Of a DNA stretch of 64,000 nucleotides, positions 55,342 through 64,000 are shown piece after piece. Below the pieces are notes generated by a model. The model had not been told where the DNA came from, searched no databases, and saw nothing but the letters and a program-made list of their open reading frames with translations. This DNA comes from Ligilactobacillus ruminis DSM 20403 = NBRC 102161. Its GTDB lineage: Bacteria > Bacillota > Bacilli > Lactobacillales > Lactobacillaceae. The stretch lies in the NCBI RefSeq assembly GCF_900113455.1, contig NZ_FOPI01000003.1:62001-126000 (forward strand), given 5' to 3'. Numbering within the stretch: the stretch's first letter is position 1; every line of letters starts with the position of its first letter. The translations under genes and the position numbers were made by a program.

Positions 55342-57114
55342 GTCGCCCTCTGTATAGGGGGCGTGAGTTGAAATATTCTAATCCTTGTCCTCATTGTCAA
55401 CCGTGAGAGTCGCCCTCTGTATAGGGGGCGTGAGTTGAAATAAGCAACAATAAAGCTCATGCAACAAGCAATGCGTCGCCCTCTGTATAGGGGGCGTGAG
55501 TTGAAATAGACAGATTGCGAGTTTTTCTGCGTTAGGCACACGTCGCCCTCTGTATAGGGGGCGTGAGTTGAAATAGCATTGGGAACACGTGGTGCAATTG
55601 CAATTCCGTCGCCCTCTGTATAGGGGGCGTGAGTTGAAATGTAGATGTTGCAAGTTATCAGAATGATGCGCTTGTCGCCCTCTGTATAGGGGGCGTGAGT
55701 TGAAATGCAACTTGCATGACATCATTAATTGACGTCATAGTCGCCCTCTGTATAGGGGGCGTGAGTTGAAATACTAAAGTGAGTGCTGTCGGTTACATAT
55801 TGTAATTGTCGCCCTCTGTATAGGGGGCGTGAGTTGAAATTTTACTACTCTTTTATTATATAACGTCACAAGCGTCGCCCTCTGTATAGGGGGCGTGAGT
55901 TGAAATAATATGGTACAAATCGTTCTGACTTCGCCAGTGTCGCCCTCTGTATAGGGGGCGTGAGTTGAAATAATCCTAACCGCAACTTTTTCTATTTTAA
56001 TGGTTAGTCGCCCTCTGTATAGGGGGCGTGAGTTGAAATAATTTCCAAGCCGACAATTGATGAACTTAATCAGTCGCCCTCTGTATAGGGGGCGTGAGTT
56101 GAAATCCCTTTTTCACCAGCTGGACCAACGTCACCTTGAGGGTCGCCCTCTGTATAGGGGGCGTGAGTTGAAATGGCATTGTTTCTAACTTTAGTAAGTG
56201 TTGTTTGTGTCGCCCTCTGTATAGGGGGCGTGAGTTGAAATTTAAAACAAGTTATGAAAATGAGTTGACATCACGTCGCCCTCTGTATAGGGGGCGTGAG
56301 TTGAAATAACGGTCAGACTGTTGCAAGTCATTCAGGTAACGTCGCCCTCTGTATAGGGGGCGTGAGTTGAAATGTTTAGAAAATACTTACACTCGCACTC
56401 ACTATCTGTCGCCCTCTGTATAGGGGGCGTGAGTTGAAATATCAACTCCAAGTGTTGTCAGATCAACATTAAGTGTCGCCCTCTGTATAGGGGGCGTGAG
56501 TTGAAATATTACTGTATACACTTTGAACTTTTGACCTGCCAATGTCGCCCTCTGTATAGGGGGCGTGAGTTGAAATAGCCCTTGGAAAACGTGGGCATCA
56601 AGGAAGTGCAGGGTCGCCCTCTGTATAGGGGGCGTGAGTTGAAATGTTGATCATTGACGACACTCAAAAGGATATTCCGGGTCGCCCTCTGTATAGGGGG
56701 CGTGAGTTGAAATGTTTTAATAAGCTCCTCTAATTACAGTCGGACAGTCGCCCTCTGTATAGGGGGCGTGAGTTGAAATATATTCTTTGTTACCCATAAC
56801 ACCATTAATGACGTCGCCCTCTGTATAGGGGGCGTGAGTTGAAATTCGCTTGTCAACATAGCCACGGTCAATATCTTCTTGTCGCCCTCTGTATAGGGGG
56901 CGTGAGTTGAAATATATGATGAGAGCAAGAGATTGCTCAACAATATTGGTCGCCCTCTGTATAGGGGGCGTGAGTTGAAATACGAAAAACATCTCACGTT
57001 ACATGATACTCAAAGTCGCCCTCTGTATAGGGGGCGTGAGTTGAAATAGTAATAATTTTGTAAAAGAAAAAAGTTGCATGAGTCGCCCTCTGTATAGGGG
57101 GCGTGAGTTGAAAT
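55342..57114 (+). CRISPR. Type I-C CRISPR array: 27 repeats, 26 spacers
   Basis: A 33-base repeat (GTCGCCCTCTGTATAGGGGG followed by CGTGAGTTGAAAT) occurs 27 times without a single variant that I can see, including the last copy. The GCCCTCTGTATAGGGGGC part is the stem cleaved by Cas5c, and the 3' end supplies the crRNA 5' handle, so transcription is on the plus strand from the cas2-side leader. The 26 spacers are 32-36 bases long. Repeat starts run from 55342, 55409, 55475, 55542 to 56949, 57015 and 57082. No duplicated spacer was noticed. Confidence 0.98.
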
Positions 57115-57177
57115 AGCTGAATGTCATATCAATGATGTTATGAATAGTAGCAAGGTTGGAAAAAAATGTATTTTCAG

Positions 57178-57229
57178 CAAAAAAACCGGATGATTCGAAA
57201 TTAGTTTGTGAACATCATCCGGTTTTTAC
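57178..57229 (+). terminator. Hairpin after the CRISPR array, related to the oppA repeats
   Basis: AAAAACCGGATGAT and ATCATCCGGTTTTT form a long stem with a 20-base loop. The AAACCGGATGAT core is shared with repeat copies A and B at 33.9 and 36.3 kb. It probably ends the array transcript. Confidence 0.7.
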
Positions 57230-57244
57230 TTATATATGAACCAA

Positions 57245-57330
57245 CGTAAGTGTTTTTATAAACCTCAGATATACTTGATGTTTAAATCATATCAAGATAT
57301 CAGAGGCTTAAACGCTTATTTCCGCTTACG
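57245..57330. repeat. 86-bp palindromic element
   Basis: CGTAAG at one end and CTTACG at the other enclose further matched arms (GTTT..TAAACCTC / GAGGCTTAAAC and CAGATATACTTGAT / ATCAAGATATC). The whole can fold into one long hairpin with small bulges. It has the look of a MITE or an insertion-sequence end remnant. 57331-57534 holds nothing I recognise. Confidence 0.55.
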
Positions 57331-57534
57331 ATTAAAATCAAATTGATGATACTAAATCTGTAAATGTTATCTGAATGTGTCCGTCACAGAATGTATGAAG
57401 CATAAAAATTAAGTCATATCAATAGAATACCGAACAAATCATCCGCAAGTTGACCGACTTTGTCCGGCATTAATTTAGTTTGAAAATAGAACGGAACTTT
57501 CCAGACCTCTCTTTCTTATGTTCTACCATTATCC

Positions 57535-58400
57535 TCATCCCCCAAACGCCCCCTCAAATCCTTCCCGACTGACGAACCCGTAGGATTCAAGCGTCGTCTT
57601 GTCGCTTGAAAGGGCTAAGATTGCCTGTTTCAACGCATCCGTTTCCTCTTTTTCAACGTTGATTGTTTTTGCCAAATGCAGTATGACAACGCAGCCCAGT
57701 GCGAACCTGTTCGTTGTCGTCTCTGTATTTTTCATGCGAAAAAGATATTTGGAATATGATTGGGGCGTTACGGGCCTTGTTTCGATTTTGATATCGATCA
57801 GGTTGCCGTTGTGACAGCAGCAGTTGCGGTAAAGCGCGATGCAGTCCATCCAACTGATGAGCTCGTTTGCGCTGCAGTCATATATGGATGCGATTTCTTT
57901 GCGGTTGCGCTTGCTCATGAGCTTGTAGATGTGGATCAGTTCTCCGAGCGAAATGTGTTGCGAAAGCTCGAGAAGAGACTGGTTTTCAGGCTTGTCGTTT
58001 TTTGAAAGGTGAGTGATGGTGTTGATGAGCTGTTTTTGTTCCTGCTCAATGATTTTTCTGTCGACGGCATCGTATTTCAGGTATTTGTTAGGACCGTCAG
58101 TCTGGCACCAGGAAAAATGTCCTGGTAGCAAAGCGGACCGTATTTTTCGACAAGATGCGACGTAATTTTTGTGTTCAAGTCGATTTCAAGTTCTTGAATG
58201 ATCGAAAAAACGGCCTGACGCAATTTTTTGTCAAGCCGGATTCGATCATGGACGTCTTGAAACGTGCAGCCGAATCGGCAAAGCGGTGTGGCATAGCTGA
58301 TGAAACGATATGTACCAAGATGATCGATGATTGTTTGCTGCTTTTTGGTTGGTCCAAAATCATTGATGTTGAGCTTTTTGATTAGATCTGATTGCACCAC
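57535..58400 (-). pseudogene. Abi_2-family (AbiD/F-like) abortive-infection gene, frameshifted
   Basis: Two minus-strand frames make one protein. The first (from GTG 58400; KKLNINDFGPTKKQQTIIDH, IRLDKKLRQAVFSIIQELEI, HLVEKYGPLCYQDIF) is the Abi_2 N-terminus. The second (NKYLKYDAVDRKIIEQEQKQ, SWMDCIALYRNCCCHNGNLI) has the C-terminal RN(x)CCHN-type motif resembling the HEPN RxxxxH-like site of the family. The shift is at five A on the plus strand (58113-58117); one more restores YQDIFSWCQTDG. Such proteins stop phage growth by killing or arresting the host. It lies beside the CRISPR array, so the area is a defence cluster. Confidence 0.78.
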
Positions 58401-58530
58401 GGATGCTCGCTCCTTTGCATAAAAAAAACCTGCGCTCGGCCGCAGCCTTCGAAGCAGGGGGATTGAAACTTATTTTTTCAACTACATGATAACACTTGAA
58501 GCGTGTTTTCGCAATTACGAAACTTATTAA

Positions 58531-58559
58531 TTGCCAAATATGTTCATTTTTGTTACGAT
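58531..58559 (+). promoter_or_regulatory. Promoter of the 38-aa peptide gene
   Basis: TTGCCA (58531-58536), 17 bases, TACGAT (58554-58559). Confidence 0.65.
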
Positions 58560-58598
58560 AGTGATGAAGAAAGAGCTTATAAGAATGGAGTGGCATAT

Positions 58599-58715
58599 AT
58601 GGGAAAATTGACGAGCAGGGTAGAGAAGCTGTATCGGATTTTCAGCAAAGCTGCCGGGCTGTTTGCCGGGATGCGTGCGGTACTGTATTTTGTCGGAAGA
58701 AGAAAAAGAAAGTAG
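58599..58715 (+). CDS. Cationic amphipathic peptide (38 aa)
   Basis: The product begins MGKLTSRVEKLYRIFSKAAG and ends with VLYFVGRRKRK. It is strongly basic, with a possible amphipathic or membrane helix over residues 8-32 and a charged tail. The unit has a promoter, GGAG 7 bases before ATG 58599, and a terminator directly after the stop. The form fits a type I toxin, a leaderless bacteriocin or a membrane-regulating peptide; no immunity or antitoxin gene was recognised. The frame is open further upstream without an RBS. Confidence 0.5.
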   Translation: MGKLTSRVEKLYRIFSKAAGLFAGMRAVLYFVGRRKRK

Positions 58716-58723
58716 TTTTTGGA

Positions 58724-58751
58724 AGCGGTCAGGCAATCTGATCGCTTTTTT
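58724..58751 (+). terminator. Terminator of the 38-aa peptide gene
   Basis: GCGGTCAG and CTGATCGC (one G-U) around GCAAT, then TTTTTT. Confidence 0.8.
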
Positions 58752-58839
58752 GGCAAGCAATAATCTGCCTTTCATCGTGCATACAGATCCTTAAAAGAAA
58801 ACAAGGGTGAAAACTCCGCACTTTAAAAGTGATACCATG

Positions 58840-59189
58840 GAAACTATCAGAAAATGGGGATTTTGGGCTTTCATGTCAAACCCTCGTTACATAATGAGGG
58901 TGGACTTTTGATGACTGAGTTATTTTCTGAACCGGAACAACTGAAAAGAATCGCCGAACCGTTATCCAACCGTTCGGATATCTATTCTTTGGGAATGACG
59001 CTTTATGTTTTGGCAAATGATAAAAAATTTCCGGATCAGCGCGATGTGTTGCCAGAGATTGAAGAAATCAGTGTTGAACTGAATGCGATATTGAGGAAAG
59101 CGTGCAGCTATTATCCTGGCAATCGCTATCAGAGCGCAGCAGAACTCAGAAAAGAACTCTTGAAATTGATGATAACGAAATATTGTTGA
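58840..59189 (+). pseudogene. Serine/threonine protein kinase remnant
   Basis: The frame at 58854-59189 contains EPEQLKRIAEPLSNRSDIYS, LGMTLYVLAND and ILRKACSYYPGNRYQSAAEL, the C-lobe of a Hanks-type kinase (APE-like SPEQ, DxxSLG, final R motif). Just upstream, in another frame at about 58847-58886, KLSENGDFGLSCQT reads as the DFG loop and then meets a stop. The N-lobe and the HRD loop are missing. It is therefore the decayed 3' end of a kinase gene. A terminator follows. Confidence 0.72.
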
Positions 59190-59217
59190 AAGGTCGCAGT
59201 AGGCGGCCTTTTTTTAT
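59190..59217 (+). terminator. Terminator after the kinase remnant
   Basis: AGGTCGC and GCGGCCT pair (one G-U) around AGTAG, then TTTTTTT. Confidence 0.7.
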
Positions 59218-59220
59218 GAC

Positions 59221-59249
59221 AAAAAAGCGCCGATTTTGGTCGGCGCCTG
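59221..59249 (-). terminator. Terminator of the patatin-like gene
   Basis: On the minus strand GCGCCGA and TCGGCGC pair around CCAAAA, followed by TTTTTT. Confidence 0.85.
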
Positions 59250-59261
59250 GTGCTGTATGAA

Positions 59262-60140
59262 TTATTCTGCTGATTTTTGATCCTGTTCAAGATATTTGAT
59301 CATTTCGTCAAATGATTCTTTGGCATCCGCATACCCGCTTTCGTACAAGTCCTTGAGTTTTTTGACGTTATGCTCAAGCCGACCGACCTTGACGGGTTCT
59401 TTTGGAGCAATGCAGAAGATTTGTTTTGATTCCTCCATTTTCTGCAATTCTTCTGCCTGCTTGTTGTAGGCTTCAGGCCTGCCGTTGACCTGCTTGACGA
59501 AATCGGGGTATTGATTGAAGTTCATTTCAATTGCTTTTTTCATTGCCTTGCTACCAGGCTTTTTGCGGTATTCGCGGTTGCGGGTTCTGACTACGATGAT
59601 TTTATTGAAGCCCAATTCTTGTGCAAGATCGACCGGAACGGAGTCTGAGATTCCGCCGTCAAGACAAAGACCTTGAGATGTTTCATGGGGTTCCGAAATG
59701 ATCGGCATTGAAGATGAGGCTTCAAGGGCATCCATCAGCTCTTTTCCGACCGGCGGCTTGTGAAATTCGACGCGCTTGCCGTCTTTTAGTCTGGTGGCTA
59801 CGATTACGAAGTCCGTATCGGACAGATTATAGGCATTTTCATCGTAGTTGTGCCATGAAATTCCATGATCCGTAAACAGATAGTCAAGATTGATGATGCT
59901 TTTGCCTTTTAAAAGATGTCTGACAGAAATATAGTCGCGATCGTTGCGGTATTCGGTATTGATTTCAAATGTTCTTCCGTATTGTTTGGAAACATAGTTT
60001 GCTCCGGCAAGAGATCCCGCTGAAACGCCGATGACGCAGTTAAATTGAATGTCGCGATCCAAAAAATAGTCAAGGACGCCGGACGTATAGCACCCGCGCA
60101 TGGCTCCGCCTTCTAAGACAAGTGCCGCATTATAATACAT
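59262..60140 (-). CDS. Patatin-like phospholipase family protein
   Basis: A 292-aa acyl hydrolase. The oxyanion loop GGAMRGCYTSG is at 11-21, the nucleophile Ser40 in GVSAGSLAG, and the partner Asp161 in LDGGISDSVPVD, completing a Ser-Asp dyad. A helical, lysine-rich C-terminal part follows (RPEAYNKQAEELQKMEESKQ). It matches the YjjU/RssA-type bacterial patatins that release fatty acids from lipids; the natural substrate is unknown. No signal peptide, so cytoplasmic or peripheral. It is transcribed away from polC. Confidence 0.92.
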   Translation of the reverse strand: MYYNAALVLEGGAMRGCYTSGVLDYFLDRDIQFNCVIGVSAGSLAGANYVSKQYGRTFEINTEYRNDRDYISVRHLLKGKSIINLDYLFTDHGISWHNYDENAYNLSDTDFVIVATRLKDGKRVEFHKPPVGKELMDALEASSSMPIISEPHETSQGLCLDGGISDSVPVDLAQELGFNKIIVVRTRNREYRKKPGSKAMKKAIEMNFNQYPDFVKQVNGRPEAYNKQAEELQKMEESKQIFCIAPKEPVKVGRLEHNVKKLKDLYESGYADAKESFDEMIKYLEQDQKSAE

Positions 60141-60308
60141 GGATTCTCATCCCTTCATAATAGTAACAAAATTAGTTTATACAAATTCAGTATAACATCA
60201 TCAGGAAGATTTTTCTCGTTACAATTCAGCGATAAGCGACAAAGTGCAAAAAGTGATCTACTGTGCTAAAATCGTATAAGTGAGTTTTAAATGAAAGGAA
60301 GGGTATGA

Positions 60309-63300
60309 GTGGGACTCGATAAAAAAGCCATGTTTGAAAAACTGCTTGAACAAATCAAGTGGCAGGACGACAGGGAAGTTTTTTCCGATGCGCTGATCGA
60401 AAAAGTCGAAGTGCATACGAAGTCGAAGCGTTGGGACTTTTATTTGGAAACAAACGACATCTTGCCGTTTCAAACATTTGCAAAACTTAATCAGCTTGTT
60501 GAAACGTCTTTCAGGCCGATTTGCAAGACGAGACTGCATTTTACGACGAGAAATCCTGTAATGAATGACGAAAAACTGGTTTCGTATTGGGCATATGCCG
60601 TTGAAACGAGCGGAAAAGCAAACGGGTTTACCCAAAATCTCTTGCGCAATTCTCCGGAACTTGATCACGGAGAGGTTAAACTGTTGGCTGAAAATACGGT
60701 CTTGCGCGATTTTTTGAAGCGCAACGTTTTGGAAAGAATTGAAGCGTCTTATCAGGATGCCGGTTTTCCAAGATTCACGATCAACCCCTATGTTGATGAA
60801 AAAGCGATTGAAGAAAATCGGGAGGCCATGCAGCAAAAGCATGCCGAAAACGATGCGGAGCTGGCCAGAAAAGCTTATGAGCAGATCAAGATTTCGAATG
60901 AGCAAAAGGCCAAGCAGCCAAAAAACGTGAAGAAGCAAGAAGAACTTCCGCCTGTTGAAGGGCCGGTGATGGTCGGCAAGAAGATTTCGGAAGAAACAGA
61001 GATCAGACCGATGAAGACGATCGTAGAAGAAGAGCGCATTGTGGTCGTCCAAGGCTACGTCTTTGATTCCGAGGTGCGCGAACTGCGCTCCGGCAGAAAA
61101 ATTCTGACGTTTAAGATTACCGATTATACTTCTTCGTTTGCCGTCAAAAAGTTTTCGAACAATGCCAAAGATGAAGCGATGTTTGATGCCGTCAAAGTCG
61201 GCCAATGGGTCAAAGTCAAAGGAAACGTCCAAGAAGACAGCTACATGAGAGATCTTGTCATCAATGCCTATGACATCAATGAAGTCAAGCATGAAGGACG
61301 AAAGGATACGGCTCCTGAAGATGAAAAGCGCGTTGAGCTTCATCTGCACTCCAACATGAGCATGATGGATGCGACGAATTCGATTTCTGACTTTGTCGCA
61401 CAAGCTGCCAAGTGGGGACAAAAAGCGATTGCGATTACCGATCACAGCACGCTGCAGGCCTTTCCGGAAGCACATTCGGCAGGACAAAAAAACGGTGTCA
61501 AGATTTTGTACGGCGTTGAGGCAAACGTTGTTGAAGACAGTCAGCCGATTGCATACAACGAAGCGCATGAAGAATTGAAGCATGCGACTTACGTCGTGTT
61601 CGATACGGAAACGACGGGTCTGTCGGCTCAATACAACAAGGTCATCGAATTGGCCGCGGTCAAGATGAAAGACGGCGAAAAAATCGGAGAATTTGAAGAA
61701 TTTATCGATCCGGGCCATCCGCTTTCGCAAACGACGATCAATCTGACGCACATTACGGATGCGATGGTTCGCGGTTCAAAAACGGAAGAAGAAGTTTTCA
61801 AACTCTTCCGTGAATTTTGCAAGGGATGCATCATCGTCGGACACAATGCCACGTTTGACGTCGACTTCATGAATACCGGCTATCTTCGCCATGGCATGCC
61901 TGAGATTAAGGAACCGTGGGTCGATACGCTGCCTTTGGCAAGAATTTTGTATTCGGACATGAAACGCTTTACGCTTGATACGTTGGCCAAGCGGCTCAAA
62001 GTTGATTTGGAACATCACCACCGGGCTATTTATGATGCCGAAGCGACCGGCTATATTTTTTACAAGATGCTTGCTGACGCGCGCGAACAGTTCGACATTT
62101 TGTATCATGACGATTTTAACAAGCACATGGTTCAGCCGGATACGTACAAACAGCAGCACCCGTTTCATGCGATCGTTTTGGCTAAAACGCAGGACGGGCT
62201 GAAAAATCTTTTCAAGCTGGCATCAGATTCGATGGTCAATCACTTTTACCGCGTTGCCAGGGTTCCTCGCTCAGTGCTTGAAAAATACCGTGAAGGACTT
62301 TTGGTCGGTTCCGGCTGTGCCGACGGCGAAGTTTTCACATCCATGATGCAAAAAGGCTATGAAACGGCCAAAGCCAAGGCCAAAAATTATGATTATCTGG
62401 AGATTCAGCCAAAGTCACTGTATGCACCGCTTTTGGAGCGCGAACTTGTCAAGGATGAAGAAGAGCTTGAAGACATCATCAAAAATATGGTGAAATTGGC
62501 TGAAGAACTCGACAAGCCGATCGTTGCAAGCGGAGACGTGCATTTCATGAACAAAGAAGATGCGATTTACCGCAAGATTCTGATTCATTCCCAAGGCGGC
62601 GCAAACCCGCTCAATCGCTTGAAAAATCTTCCTGATGCACACTTCAGAACGACGGATGAGATGCTTGACGAGTTTGCCTTTCTCGGACCTGAACTGGCTA
62701 AAAAGGTCGTTGTCGATGATCCGAACAAGGTCGCGGCAATGTGTGACGAAATCACGCCCGTCAAGGATAAGCTGTACACGCCGAAAATGCCAGGGGCAGA
62801 AGACGATATTCGCAATCTGACGATGAACAAGGCACATGAGCTTTATGGCGATCCGTTGCCTGAAATCGTTCAGGCCAGACTTGACAAAGAATTGAAGTCC
62901 GTTATCGGCAACGGCTTTTCTGTAATTTATCTGATTGCGCAAAAGCTCGTTTTCAAGTCCAACAAAGACGGATACTTGGTCGGTTCTCGTGGGTCCGTCG
63001 GTTCAAGCCTGGTGGCAACGATGACCGGAATCACCGAGGTCAATCCTCTTCCGCCGCATTATCGTTGTCCTGAGTGCAAATACTCGGAATTTTTCACAAA
63101 AGGCGAATACGGCAGCGGCTACGATCTTCCTGATAAAAAGTGCCCCAAGTGCCAGACGCAGCTCGTCAAGGACGGACAGGAAATCCCGTTTGAAACGTTC
63201 CTTGGATTCAAAGGCAACAAGGTTCCTGATATCGACTTAAACTTTTCCGGCGACTATCAGCCGGTTGCACACAACTACACGAAGGTTTTGTTCGGAGAAA

Positions 63301-64000
63301 ACAACGTGTTCCGTGCCGGAACGATTGGTACCGTTGCCGACAAGACGGCGTACGGTTATGTCAAAGCGTACGAACGCGACAACGAACTGACGCTGAGGTC
63401 TGCCGAAGTCGATCGCCTGGCCAAGGGAGCAACGGGCGTCAAACGCACGACCGGACAGCACCCGGCCGGAATTCTGGTTGTTCCCGACTACATGGATATT
63501 TATGATTTCACGCCGATTCAGTATCCGGCAGACGACGTCAATGCGGCCTGGCGCACGACTCACTTTGATTTCCACTCGATTCACGACAATATTTTGAAAC
63601 TCGACTGTCTTGGTCACGATGATCCGACGATGATTCGCATGCTGCAGGATCTTTCGGGAATTGAACCAAAGACGATTCCGACTGATGACCCCGGTGTGAT
63701 GGCGCTGTTTTCCGGAACGGAGATTCTGGGCGTCACGGAAGAACAGATTCAATCGAAAACGGGAACGCTCGGCATTCCGGAATTCGGAACGAGGTTCGTT
63801 CGCGGAATGCTTGAAGAAACGAAGCCAAAGACGTTTGCCGAACTGCTTAAGATTTCCGGTTTGTCTCACGGGACTGACGTTTGGCTCGGAAACGCCGAAG
63901 AACTGATTCAAAACAAGACTGTGACGATGCCTGAAGTTATCGGATGTCGTGACGATATCATGATGGATCTGATTCACATGGGCGTTGAAAGCGATCTGGC
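60309..64000 (+). CDS. polC: DNA polymerase III PolC, N-terminal part (runs off the window)
   Basis: The frame is open from GTG 60309 to the window end, about 1,230 codons of an expected 1,430-1,450. PolC is the main Gram-positive replicative polymerase. The order is an N-terminal domain, an OB fold ([20 protein letters not shown], about 240), PHP ([17 protein letters not shown], about 345), a proofreading exonuclease inserted in PHP (VVFDTETTG, about 430, with ITHIT and [10 protein letters not shown]), a zinc finger ([10 protein letters not shown]...KKCPKC, about 920) and the palm with [18 protein letters not shown] and [13 protein letters not shown]. The SD GGAAGGGT precedes the GTG. Confidence 0.97.
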   Translation, partial: MGLDKKAMFEKLLEQIKWQDDREVFSDALIEKVEVHTKSKRWDFYLETNDILPFQTFAKLNQLVETSFRPICKTRLHFTTRNPVMNDEKLVSYWAYAVETSGKANGFTQNLLRNSPELDHGEVKLLAENTVLRDFLKRNVLERIEASYQDAGFPRFTINPYVDEKAIEENREAMQQKHAENDAELARKAYEQIKISNEQKAKQPKNVKKQEELPPVEGPVMVGKKISEETEIRPMKTIVEEERIVVVQGYVFDSEVRELRSGRKILTFKITDYTSSFAVKKFSNNAKDEAMFDAVKVGQWVKVKGNVQEDSYMRDLVINAYDINEVKHEGRKDTAPEDEKRVELHLHSNMSMMDATNSISDFVAQAAKWGQKAIAITDHSTLQAFPEAHSAGQKNGVKILYGVEANVVEDSQPIAYNEAHEELKHATYVVFDTETTGLSAQYNKVIELAAVKMKDGEKIGEFEEFIDPGHPLSQTTINLTHITDAMVRGSKTEEEVFKLFREFCKGCIIVGHNATFDVDFMNTGYLRHGMPEIKEPWVDTLPLARILYSDMKRFTLDTLAKRLKVDLEHHHRAIYDAEATGYIFYKMLADAREQFDILYHDDFNKHMVQPDTYKQQHPFHAIVLAKTQDGLKNLFKLASDSMVNHFYRVARVPRSVLEKYREGLLVGSGCADGEVFTSMMQKGYETAKAKAKNYDYLEIQPKSLYAPLLERELVKDEEELEDIIKNMVKLAEELDKPIVASGDVHFMNKEDAIYRKILIHSQGGANPLNRLKNLPDAHFRTTDEMLDEFAFLGPELAKKVVVDDPNKVAAMCDEITPVKDKLYTPKMPGAEDDIRNLTMNKAHELYGDPLPEIVQARLDKELKSVIGNGFSVIYLIAQKLVFKSNKDGYLVGSRGSVGSSLVATMTGITEVNPLPPHYRCPECKYSEFFTKGEYGSGYDLPDKKCPKCQTQLVKDGQEIPFETFLGFKGNKVPDIDLNFSGDYQPVAHNYTKVLFGENNVFRAGTIGTVADKTAYGYVKAYERDNELTLRSAEVDRLAKGATGVKRTTGQHPAGILVVPDYMDIYDFTPIQYPADDVNAAWRTTHFDFHSIHDNILKLDCLGHDDPTMIRMLQDLSGIEPKTIPTDDPGVMALFSGTEILGVTEEQIQSKTGTLGIPEFGTRFVRGMLEETKPKTFAELLKISGLSHGTDVWLGNAEELIQNKTVTMPEVIGCRDDIMMDLIHMGVESDL

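Noticed and set aside
55254-55725. Repetitive minus-strand open frames across the array with LTPPIQRAT and NSRPLYRGR repeats
   Set aside because: They are translations of the 33-base CRISPR repeat; similar frames appear at 56717-56997. Not proteins.
55707-55739. Possible relation between spacers 6 and 22 (shared CATTAATxGACGTC-like ends)
   Set aside because: The likeness is short and partly runs into the repeat; it does not show a common origin.
60258-61751. A 497-codon open frame on the minus strand opposite the start of polC
   Set aside because: The plus strand encodes unmistakable PolC domains (OB, PHP, DTETTG exonuclease). The antisense frame is open because of codon bias and shows no family motif or RBS.

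Overview
The window reads as a low-to-moderate G+C Firmicute chromosome of the family Lactobacillaceae. This rests on gene order (yqeH-yhbY-nadD-yqeK-rsfS-methyltransferase-tmcAL-yceD-rpmF), frequent TTG/GTG starts with strong purine-rich Shine-Dalgarno (SD) sites, a tRNA gene without an encoded CCA, a mevalonate-pathway HMG-CoA synthase, a CtsR box before clpB, and both DnaE and PolC. A decayed chemotaxis receptor suggests a motile or formerly motile lineage. Ligilactobacillus (for example the L. ruminis group) is my guess, not a proof.

Region 1-43.1 kb is mostly core chromosome. 1-5.1 kb: ribosome maturation, NAD synthesis and tRNA modification, ending with ribosomal protein L32. 5.4-11.2 kb: the GTPases EngB and ObgE, UvrC, an orphan amino-acid ABC ATPase and two short-peptide genes. 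11.2-21.9 kb: OatA-like acyltransferase, the rnz-SDR-lapA-recJ-apt operon, a KtrA-like protein, YidC, acylphosphatase and MvaS. 22.0-25.3 kb: four genes I cannot assign, with notable control sequences. 25.4-33.9 kb: LepA, TrmK, Nif3/YqfO, PepT and a SWIM-SNF2 helicase. 34-43 kb: a solitary OppA flanked by about 110-bp direct repeats, ClpB under CtsR, a DUF2929-like peptide and DnaE.

Region 43.1-59.2 kb is accessory and decaying. It holds tRNA-Arg(TCT), a chemotaxis-receptor remnant, a DNA-entry-type nuclease, a twice-frameshifted nitroreductase, a secreted GH114-like protein with an apparent ATA start and a NUMOD4/HNH endonuclease. A complete-looking type I-C CRISPR-Cas locus follows (cas3-cas5-cas8c-cas7-cas4-cas1-cas2, 27 identical repeats, 26 spacers), then a frameshifted Abi_2-like gene, a 38-aa cationic peptide gene and a protein-kinase remnant. 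The cas genes are visibly more A+T-rich than the core. The interference genes look intact, including an internal Cas11 start in cas8c, but cas1 carries an in-frame amber stop and probably a lost ATG. The locus may therefore defend without acquiring new spacers.

Region 59.2-64 kb returns to core: a patatin-like phospholipase on the minus strand and the first about 1,230 codons of polC, which runs off the window.
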